A stretch of 26,370 nt of DNA, from contig MNCI01000984.1 in assembly GCA_015680685.1 (NCBI GenBank), positions 317,990 to 344,359 of the forward strand. Direction: 5' to 3'. Both the position numbers and the translations under genes were made by a program. This document shows, piece after piece, positions 18,366 to 26,370 of this stretch (position 1 is the first letter of the stretch; each line of letters starts with the position of its first letter). The DNA is from Gnetum montanum. Its lineage: Eukaryota; Streptophyta; Gnetopsida; Gnetales; Gnetaceae. A model generated the notes under the pieces. The model did no database searches. It was not told the DNA's origin and worked only from the letters and a program-made list of their open reading frames with translations.

Positions 18366-18958
18366 TGTGCCACCAAAAATAGTCGGTCTCTGGCTGGAAG
18401 GAAAACAGAGACCGTGGGATCGCAGGACAAGAACAGAAGACCCTGCCTTCGCCTGAGGGCGAGCTAGAATGCATGAAGGCAGAGTACCTTGGGTGGTCCG
18501 CACGCAGATCAGACAAGGATTTCCCCGCGCGTACGCAAAGTGCTATATGCTGGGTTATGCGTAAACGATGTAGCAAGCGTAAACAAAGCATAAGCGGCGT
18601 AAGACAAATGCGAACAGAGCGTGACCGTAAATGGGCATGAACAGAATGCGTGGGCCAAGTTGATGTAAAACTGTAAAATGTAAACAATCTTATGCTGCAA
18701 ATGTAAACAATGGTATTACAGAGTCAAAGTACAGTGCACCGGTTTAACGCAGTCATGAGGGAACACGAGGCGGACGAAAAGCCCCAGCGTATGCAGGAAT
18801 GACTCGGCTGGTTCGCAAGACAGGCGGAGCGTAGAGACTGTGTACGGCGTACAGGGCTCTCCAGCGTAAGAGGGTTTCAGCTCTTGTGCGCAGCGTAAAT
18901 GTTCTCTAGTGTGCTCTGGGATTTTGCCAACCGGCCTGTGTGAAGTGGGAAATCGGGG

Positions 18959-19013
18959 TTTATATACAAGTTGTTACGCTAGACTTGAGTTAGGAGACAC
19001 GTGGCGCGTTGAC
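18959..19013 (-). promoter_or_regulatory. LTR core promoter of element B
   Basis: On the minus strand the order is GTCAAC (19008-19013), the G-box CACGTG (18998-19003) and TATATAAA (18959-18966). The order and spacing match the other two LTRs. This copy should drive the genomic transcript of B. Confidence 0.65.
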
Positions 19014-19056
19014 CGGGTGCACACACTTTACAAAAATACAATATATTACATCTGTC

Positions 19057-19530
19057 GGGCGTATACGCTGGGCATATACGCCGTGTGAGGCGGGCGTATA
19101 CGCTGGGCGTATACGCTGAATGAGGCGGACCTGTGAACTTGGGTGGAGATGTTGTGCTGGGCGTATACGTTGGTGGATGCTAGGCGTATACGCTGGGCAT
19201 ATACGCTAGCGGATGCTAGGCGTATACGCCGGGCATATACGCTAGCAGATGTTAGGTGTATACGTTGGGTGTATATGCTGAAGGATGTCCACTTGCTTCA
19301 ATCCTTGCTCTTTGGTATTATCTTCATGCTGTCATTGAGACTTCATCGTTGGGCGTGTGCATCTGTGGCGTCGAGCGTACAGGCGAGGCGTGTACACCGG
19401 GCGTGTGGGCCGGATGTCCACGCTGGGCATATACGCTGGGGCGTATACGCTGGGAGTGTCAGGCGTGCATGCAGGGTGTATACATTGGTACTACTGGGCG
19501 TATACGTTGGGCGTATACGCTAGTACTGCA
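19057..19530 (-). repeat. GCGTATACGC palindrome array in U3 of B 5' LTR
   Basis: More than a dozen GCGTATACGC-type units lie in tandem pairs (GGGCGTATACGCTGGGC) and larger blocks of about 32 bp that include GGATGCTAGGC (19160-19250). The array is longer than in the 3' LTR, which accounts for most of the length difference between the two LTRs. Confidence 0.85.
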
Positions 19531-19665
19531 CACTTAGTGAAAATTAAGCGTTGCAATCCCCAAGGTTGCCGTATGTCACATCTCATGCAACCGATGTTGT
19601 TCGTGGGTCCCAAGGTCCTTCTTGGTGTCTGACAAATACTGAGCTCTAAATTTTATGGTGTTTCA

Positions 19666-19670
19666 CTCGT
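19666..19670 (+). repeat. Target-site duplication CTCGT, right copy
   Basis: It pairs with 2334-2338. Together they date the event order: element A was here first and B inserted into its gag. Confidence 0.9.
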
Positions 19671-21115
19671 CACACGACTCCTCCTACAAAGGAGCTAGTT
19701 GTTGGATTAGCCTAGAGTAGATTTCCAACCGGAAGAGGAGGATGAGTTCGCTGCCCAATCCGAGCACGAAGACTCCTATCACACCCTCAGTCCACAAACC
19801 CACATCAACCCCATGTTCCACCCGGGCACAAGGGAAGTCATGCCCCTCCAACACCTCAGGATCACCCAGGCGCAAGCACCTCCACCAGAAACATTAGCGT
19901 TGGTTCACATTCCTCCTGCGACCGACCCACAATTCAGTACACTCCCTCTCGCTATCATTCCCATCGCAGCCGTTGGCCCATCTTCACAAGCATCACCCCC
20001 ACACAACAACATGGGAGCAACCTTTTCACCTACAGTGATAGGGATGCCACACGTAATACCAACATCCACATCCGCTCACTACATCCCTCACATCCAAATG
20101 CACGGAGCTCCCTCGACCGTCGTAACTCAACAGGGAGTTCCTTCACAAAACGTGGTTGGACAATGGGCAGCAATGGGGCCTCATCCATAACAACATCAAC
20201 TTCCTTACTACACCATGCCACCCCACACGATTCCACCTATTAGCATGCCCCAAGTGCAGCCCCAACCACAATAGCAACAACTTCACACCTACAATGTGTC
20301 GTCCCTCCTGCCACATGCCCTGAACATTCCACAAGTACAACTGCCAACTGCCGCACAACTCTCAGCCTTTCAACCTACCATCCAACAGTCTAACCTATAC
20401 AATGTACCACAACCTCAAGCTACCATGTCACCTAGCGCCCAAGACTAGGTAGATGCCAAAAAATTAATGCAAGAACTAACTGACGAGGTCAAGCGCCTCA
20501 AAACCGCTACCGACGGAGAGTTGAAGGTAGTGGATTTCTACCACGATGACCTCATCAACCCTTTCGTCCTGCCCCTAACTTTGCCCAACCGAATATCGCT
20601 GCCAACACTAACTAAATATAATGGGGAGAAGGACCCCAACGGCCACTTAATAATGTTTAGATTAGAATGCACGTTACTCCAGGCATGGCCCCATGCTATT
20701 TTGCGCATGTTCCCCATGTCCCTGGCAGGGAGAGCACTCGATTGGTACCGGGCCTTGCCGAGGAATTCTATATTTTCCTTGGAGGAGTTGTTACATCAGT
20801 TTGTGACCAGGTTCAAATACAACTTGAAACCTGAAGCTACATTGAACAACCTCATACAGGTTAAACAAGCACCACTTGAACCTGTATAAAAATTCATTCA
20901 AAGATGGAGCGCCGCTCTCAATGAGCTACACGAGCCAATCCCCCAGACATACCTGCTTACAATTCTAAAGGGGGTCGTTAATGGCTTCTTCAAATCCAAA
21001 TTATACTATCTTAATGCGCATAATCTTAACCAAGCCTTTGTACAAATCAAAAATATAGAAGAGGCAGCTCAAAATAGCCACGATCCTACGTACTTAGTCT
21101 TCAAAAATTAACACA
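19671..21115 (+). pseudogene. gag: gag continued: N-terminal region and capsid core (element A)
   Basis: The coding sequence resumes at the exact codon lost at 2338. It has EEEDEFAAQSEHEDSYHTLS, a Pro/Gln-rich part with VIGMPHVIPTSTSAHYIPHI, then the capsid core (TLTKYNGEKDPNGHLIMFRL, RALDWYRALP, FVTRFKYN, KFIQRWSAALNELHEPI). In-frame stops occur at about 19700, 20188, 20272, 20446, 20887 and 21108. Where B has the intact codon it is usually Gln (once Trp), so the damage is mainly C-to-T or G-to-A change. Confidence 0.85.
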
Positions 21116-22121
21116 GTAAAAAGGATAAAGAGAAGGCTAAAGCAACTATAGTGGCAATAGCGGAAATACAACAAGCGCACATGGCACAATAAAATAAACC
21201 GCCAGTAACTCCCACTAACTATACTAAACCTACTCCCACAACCGCGTCGGAATCATCATCATTGCAAAACCCAACACCAAACCGTACGAGAAATTTTGAG
21301 AGGAAAGAACCCTCTCAATATACGCCGTTGCCTATGAAGCCATCCCAGCTCTTCAATCAACTCCTGAAGGCTGGGTTAATGAAACACAAATAGTTATCCA
21401 CTGCGGCCATCTAGAGACATGATCGATTCTGTCAACTCGTTCAGAACCCAAGCTTAGCAACACCGGATGAGCCTCCAGTGCCCAAAGGCTTTAGAATGGA
21501 TCGCTTCTGCGATTACCACCAACGCAACAAGCACGTCACATATTACTATTTCACCTTGAAGCAGGATATACAGCGAATGATCAACGAAGGACAAATCACT
21601 TTTGATGAGGCCAACCCGGTCCAGCCACAGAATTAGGCTATGGGGGTATATAAAGACCCTCTAAACACCAAAGAGGCGTCGTATGTCATCAACACAATCT
21701 GCTTTGATGATGAATCCGAAACACCCAACATTAACACCATCTACCCTGAATATAAACAAGAAACACCTAACAAGCCTTTTTTAGTCCATGTTCCTCCCAC
21801 TCTATCCACATCCATGCCTCAACCATCATCTTCCTTGCAAAAACCATACGTAGTGCGCATAGCTCTTGCTATCACTACCCCGAATCTACTCAGCTTGCCC
21901 CTTTCATAGTCCGAGTGCCGCCCGCAGTTGCAACAGTGGAGGTCCAACCTCCACCTAAACAAACCCCATATGTTGTTAGGACATCCACAAGTCCCAATGA
22001 TTAACAAACCTCCACCTTTCAAACGCAAGGCAAACCTATCCCCTATGTCGTTAGGATGCCTGGCTAGCCTTCTGCTCAATCACATCTGACTGCCCAACCG
22101 CAACCCCACCTGGCTTCGTAT
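21116..22121 (+). pseudogene. gag: gag C-terminal part: degraded zinc knuckle and repeat linker (element A)
   Basis: A Lys/Ala-rich segment precedes the zinc region, which has decayed to CDYHQRNKHVTYYYF: the Gly and the last Cys are lost, so zinc binding is not expected. The linker keeps the P-[FY]-[VI]-V repeats (PFLVHVPP, PYVVRIA, FIVRVPP, PYVVRTS, PYVVRMPG). Several stops at Gln positions and a frame change near 21900 break it. Confidence 0.8.
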
Positions 22122-23479
22122 GTGGTAAGAATCCCAAAGCAAATCGAGGCTCCTAGACGGGCTCCACCTCCACGCCACACACGAGAACGCCTAGCGGATA
22201 GGCTTATGCATGAATGCTTGGAGAAAGAGCGTCAACGGTTAACCGTAGGGCCACCTAAACCCACTCCACTTAACGCCATACCCATGACGCCGCCTAACAG
22301 TCAACCAAAAGTAGGACATGAAGGTGAACTATCTAACAAACATGGTACGTCTAAGACAATAGCCCTGAGCAAAAATGATAAACCAACGAAACATGAAATA
22401 AAACTGTTGGGCCCAATGGACCCAGTCACCACTGATGAAAACGCGTCCAACAGTAGAGACTTGGCAACGGCTTTAACACAAGTCACACAAGCACTAAAGC
22501 AAAAGAACAAGTCACTAAGCTTGTATGACTTGGTTCTTACATCTCAAACACATCGTGAAGTTTTGGTACGCATGCTAACGTCCATCCCAGTAAGCGAGAA
22601 CTTGCCCCCAAACGAACCATCCATTCATGCAGTAATGTCCTCGCCCCAAGGGTCAATGTCCAAACCACTAAGCTTCCACAACGATAACATTAAAGTGGAT
22701 AAGGAAACAGGGGAAGTGACAACAGCCCCCATGTTCATAACGATACGCATAAATTAGTTCAAGATACACAGGGTCCACGTAGACGATGGAGTTGCTACGA
22801 ACGTGGTACCATACCCCATCGTTGAACAACTAGGGCTGACGGAGTTAATTAGACTAACTGCAACTACATGTTTAAAATCGTTCAGCAGGTCACGCGTGAT
22901 GGTCAAAGGCATAGTAACCTTAGAATTCATAGCGGGCGACCAGTTTCCCATATTTGCTGACTTCGTGGTGGTCGATGAAATGCCAGGATCAACCTAATAT
23001 TAGGAAGACCCTGGTTGGCCCAACTGAAAGCAGTCTCATCCCCCATACACCAAGAGATTCACCTACCTTACGAAGGTGGTGAAATCATCATTTATGGGGG
23101 GGCTGCTACTCCCATTATTTCATCACACATGGACATGGACCAAGGCTTAGAAATTAAGCTCGAAGAGCCTGGACAAAATGACATAAAAGAACAAAAACCG
23201 GTAAGTGCTAGTCCTTTCAACACGGAAGAAGATCCATCTAAAACAGAAACACCTGCGCCTGACATTGTACATACACCTTCTCAATTAGAAACCAACACAG
23301 AACTCGCCACAAATACTAAAACATCCAAAAACATTGATGTAGAGGCCATTCCATTAGACATCCCTTGGGCCGAATTACCGTTTAACGTAATCAGTGAAGG
23401 GGACGCTGAATACAGAATCATACCTGTTGACACATCGCCTAACATTAAAAAGAAAAAAATAAAAAAATTCCTAAAATAA
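22122..23479 (+). pseudogene. pro: Protease region and tail (element A)
   Basis: It reads VVRIPKQIEAPRRAPPPRHT, HTRERLADRL, SLYDLVLTSQTHREVLV and the active-site loop HVDDGVATNVVPYPIVEQLG, followed by DFVVVDEMPG. A TAG near 22756 (Gln in B) and a 1-bp deletion near 22990 break the frame before ILGRPWL. It then continues as LKAVSSPIHQEIHLPYEGGE and ends with LPFNVISEGDAEY and a Lys-rich end at 23479. The DDG loop is shared with B, so it is an inherited property of the family. Confidence 0.85.
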
Positions 23480-23494
23480 TACCATCTCAACCAG

Positions 23495-23720
23495 TCTGAA
23501 ATGACGTTAAACTATAGCACGTCCGAAATGACTTTAAACTACCACAAATCAAAAAAAAAACATTAAACTACGCTCCCTGTCTAGAACGACGTTAAACTAT
23601 CATGTCTGCAATGACATAAAACTGGCCATAATCAGCAATGGTCGGTCAATCGAGAAATCCATCCACGTTATCTAAAATGTTACTTGTTTACAATGAGGCC
23701 CGAAATGGCCTTAAACTACG
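23495..23720 (-). repeat. Cluster of AGTTTAA-hairpin motifs (element A)
   Basis: Five or more copies on the minus strand, including AGTTTAACGTCATTTCAGAC, AGTTTAAAGTCATTTCGGAC, AGTTTTATGTCATTGCAGAC and AGTTTAAGGCCATTTCGGGC. Position and orientation relative to the element are the same as at 13656-13945 in B: just after protease and antisense to it. Confidence 0.8.
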
Positions 23721-24017
23721 CATGGACACTCATACTTCGTTTTCCCTCTTATGATTGTATCCGCATATTACACTTAGAACAAAACAAAAAAAAAACATAT
23801 AAATAAAAATATAATAAACCAAAATATTTTACATTGTCATGTCGTGTGTGCAATCAAACTCAAAATCAAATTTTTTTTTTACATGCAATGCTGTACAATT
23901 ATAAATGTCAATTATTCCCGTTTATCTCAAGATTTTCAATTTACAATTCCCGTATCAATTTGAGTCAGCATAGTTCTAAAAACAGACACAAAACTACAAA
24001 GAAAAAGACAATAACAA

Positions 24018-25605
24018 CTAAGCATCTGGGACGAGAGGATCGTCCCCTTTAGATCCACTAGCTTCAGGGGCCCTTGCTCCATTGGGGCCAGATTCTTGGG
24101 CATTGTCACCACCTTCATCCTAAAAACACAAAAGGAGACAATCAATGTAAGAATAACAGAAAGCCAAAACTTCAAACATTATTCAGCAAATCAAATTCAT
24201 AATGACAAAGCACTTACCATAGGAGATCCCCCCAAGCCAAATTCCAGGCGACAAAGAATTTCCTCTTCTGAGACACTAGCCCAATCAGTCTCACCTAGGC
24301 CTAAGTCAACATTTGCCAAGGCCTTTCCCTTGTCAACAACTGACCAGGTAGGACGTTTCAAAGGAAATTCACCCACAGAAACTTCCCCAAAAGCAGTCAT
24401 AATCACCCTGGTAGGTGACTCCATCTCAACAGTTGTGTTTTGGGAAAAATTATCGAAGGAAGAACGCAAACCCAAACCCTCCATAAACATTTCTAGTTGC
24501 CACTTTTCAACGGACACTTCTTTTAATGACTTCTTGTAGTGATGTTTGTGATTCTTCTCGTCTTGACCCCACTTGCGAACCTTGGAAGCGAAGGCTTTCC
24601 AATCTTGACATTTGAGGTTCAGGAGATCAATTTGGGCTTTGTGCTTTGCCATTCTTCGAGTCAGTGATGCATGACAATTTAGTAGATTCGAATATCTTGT
24701 ATACGTAACCTCGGATGTCTGCCAAGAGCGATCACCACTTAGTTTGGCAGCAGCGAACTCGTATCGAGTCTTAAGATCGTCATGTTCAACCGACAACTCG
24801 GAGACTTCCTTTTCTTTTTCCTGGATCCTTGTCACCTTCTGGGGGATCCCCTAAGTCCAGATTTCCCTTGAGAAAGCTGCTGAACACTTGATCAATACCA
24901 CCCTAATCATCCAATGGCTCAGTTTCCGTGGTGTTTTTCTTTAATTCCTCCGTTCCTCCTCCTTGATCCTTGTCCACGTTTTCCTCTTCATTATTCCACT
25001 CCATGTTGGTCTTCTCCTCCTCAGTAATGGTTTCTAGTGACTGCTTCCTCACTTCTCAAATCAAGCCAAAGACATTAGTGACATGTAAGCGATTGAAGAA
25101 AGAATTATGAACAAGAAGAAAATGATAAAAAACAATAAGCTGGCGAAGTCTACATACTGGGCATCTTGAATCTTATGCGCTTTACTCGTGGCTCCCTCAC
25201 ATTAGAAGCTTCCTCGGTTGCATGTTTGGGTCTCTTCAGCTTCGATTTGGCTTGGCCCACAGTTTCTTTGATAACTCGCTTAGCCCTTCTTGCAGTGAGG
25301 GGCACATCATCTAGCTCTAACCCCAGACTATCCCGAGTATGAATTGAGGTACCCGACGATCCCCTGGTTGTAATAGTCATGGACTCGTCGATGCCCTCAA
25401 GCCATCCTGGGACTTGGCTGTGTCGTACAAGTGATTGATCCATGGGCGGGATAGTTGACCCCGATCCCGTAGAACAAACTTGTTGTCCGCGCGGACTATC
25501 AGAAATTCGACGAAGCAACGAAGGTAACCAGTGAAAAAGGCAAAGGTGAAGTGGAATTGCATGTCGACATTCGAGTGCAATCGCACTATCTCCATTTTTT
25601 TGTGC
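24018..25605 (-). pseudogene. Antisense cargo gene of element A, 3' half
   Basis: On the minus strand: part of exon 4 (about 25600-25158, from MEIVRLHSNV to RFKMP), an intron with GTATGT...AG borders (25157-25052), exon 5 (from 25051, RKQSLETITEEE, with a TAG at 24903-24905), then exon 7 joined directly to exon 5 near 24830, the donor GTAAGTG at 24217, and exon 8 (24119-24018, exactly 102 nt as in B). Exon 6 and its introns are deleted and the exon 5/7 join is out of frame. A 1-bp deletion near 25400 breaks exon 4. Exon 7 is open and aligns with B without gaps over about 200 residues. The phosphatase-like exons are absent because element C begins at about 25605. Confidence 0.82.
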
Positions 25606-26370
25606 TAGGTCAAGATCCAGGTGAAGTTCACAAGGCATGGACAATGTACAGAGCTCATTCTGTATGGGGAGTTTTGGAAGTTTCCCGTACACGAGCTCAT
25701 AGGGAGAATATCTTGTAGGGAGCTTCCAAGTGGAATGATACGCCCAAAGAGTGTCATTCAGTTTCATGTTCTAGTCTCGCCTAAATTTGCTAATTGTTCA
25801 TGTTAATATTCTTGTAATCTCCCTATTAGTAACCTCGGCTTGACCATTAGCTTGGGGGTGGTAAGGTGTGGTCAGTTTATGCTCAACCCCTAAGCGTTGC
25901 ATCAGTTTGCGAAAGGTTGCACCTGTAAAATGTGTTCCATTATCAGAAATGAGTGCACGTGGCACACCAAACCTGTTAACGATTTGTTGTTGTACAAATC
26001 GTGCAGCTGTAAATGATGTGCATTCTATTATAGCGACTACTTCAACCCATTTGGTTAAGTAATCAATAGCAATGATTATATATGCTTTTCCATTGGACAT
26101 CGGTGTAATTGGCCCTATAAAATCTATTCCCCAGATATCGAAGAGTTCTAAAGGTTGAATCCATTGTTGCGGATCCTCCATTGTAGTAGTCATTCCACCA
26201 TCACGTTGGCAGCACTCACAGGATTGGGAAAAATGATGGGCGTCCCAAAATAGTGTTGGCCAATAATATCCTACAAGTAGGACCTTAGTAGCTGTTCATC
26301 TCCCAGCATAATGACCCTCATAGGGGCCCTCATGAGCATCCTGGAGAACTTTTAATTAATCCTGATTGGG
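25598..26370 (-). pseudogene. pol: Integrase fragment of a third Ty3/gypsy element (element C), cut at the window edge
   Basis: One reading frame with a few stops. It has the zinc region (AHEGPYEGHYAGR, VGYYWPTLFWDAHHF, CECCQRDGG), the core with all catalytic residues visible (D in GIDFIGPI, D in SDNGTHFTG, E in NGQAEVTN), and the C-terminal LNDTLWAYHSTWK and PYELVYGKLPKLP. Stops lie after GR, after ITRILT and before NMKLND. The sequence differs clearly from the integrase of B, so this is another gypsy lineage, which I do not name. It ends within or just after the integrase C-terminus at about 25600, without an LTR, fused to the cargo gene of A. Confidence 0.88.

Larger units (their letters stand above)
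2339..19665 (-). mobile_element. Element B: Tat/Ogre-like Ty3/gypsy LTR retrotransposon with antisense gene
   Basis: This is a complete but degenerate element of 17,327 bp nested in the gag gene of element A. On the minus strand the order is 5' LTR (18366-19665), leader, gag, protease, a 5-kb interval containing a plus-strand spliced gene, RT, RNase H, archaeal-type RNase H, integrase, a 3' region, a polypurine tract and the 3' LTR (2339-3561). Both ends are TG...CA and are flanked by CTCGT. The dual RNase H and large size fit the Tat/Ogre lineage. The two LTRs differ at about 25 of some 330 positions I aligned, mostly transitions, so the insertion is old and every coding region carries lesions. 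Confidence 0.92.
18366..19665 (-). repeat. 5' LTR of element B
   Basis: 1,300 bp, beginning at 19665 on the minus strand with TGAAACACCATAAAAT and ending at 18366 with TGGTGGCACA. It matches the 3' LTR throughout. By eye about 25 of roughly 330 positions differ in the 18.4-18.75 kb part, nearly all transitions. The TATA box TATATAAA is at 18959-18966. Confidence 0.93.

Noticed and set aside
25150-25767. A 205-codon protein joining integrase and cargo sequences
   Set aside because: The middle part is out of frame relative to exon 4 of the cargo gene; the frame is open by accident across a rearrangement junction.

Overview
This window is nuclear DNA from a plant, made almost entirely of nested, decaying Ty3/gypsy LTR retrotransposons. 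The evidence is a Tat/Ogre-like pol with a second, archaeal-type RNase H, TG...CA LTRs with TATA boxes, introns with GT-AG borders, and stop-riddled coding regions. I see no bacterial gene, rRNA, tRNA or CRISPR array. The species cannot be named from the sequence.

Layout. Element A (plus strand) has its 5' LTR at 86-1383, a leader at 1384-2006 and the start of gag at 2007-2338. There it is split by element B (minus strand, 2339-19665, 17.3 kb), a close relative. B is bounded by two LTRs and by the 5-bp target duplication CTCGT (2334-2338 and 19666-19670). A resumes at 19671 with the rest of gag and the protease, up to 23479. It then carries an antisense gene fragment (24018-25605) and is cut near 25605 by a fragment of a third, different gypsy element C (minus strand, integrase, running off the right edge). 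B reads on the minus strand: 5' LTR 18366-19665, leader, gag 17819-15031, protease 15025-13976, then a 5-kb gap, RT/RNase H/aRNase H/integrase 8589-4986, a non-coding 3' region, a polypurine tract and the 3' LTR 2339-3561.

The most interesting part is the 5-kb gap between protease and RT. It holds a separate gene in the opposite orientation to its carrier. It has its own TATA box (8859-8866), TGACG repeats just upstream, and eight exons (9077-13393) whose splice phases fit together into about 1,050 codons. Exons 1-3 look like an NLI-interacting-factor/FCP1-type phosphatase domain in which the catalytic aspartates are replaced. Exon 4 is an unrecognised domain and exon 7 is a long coiled-coil-like region. 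Element A carries the same gene in the same place and orientation, with the same intron positions, so it is a resident part of this element family and not a chance insertion. In B it has two premature stops, a 2-bp frameshift and one poor donor site. In A only the 3' half remains.

Two families of short motifs run through both elements. A 10-bp palindrome, GCGTATACGC, is arrayed in the U3 part of every LTR and again in intron 1 of the antisense gene. A roughly 20-base motif, AGTTTAA followed by a small stem with an ATTTCG-like loop, is clustered in the spacers around the antisense gene and pol. Its stem bases change together between copies.

All retroelement coding regions here are damaged. 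Single N positions (3731, 17641) and a 66-base N run (16138-16203) are assembly gaps; the first is flanked by a 46-bp exact duplicate.
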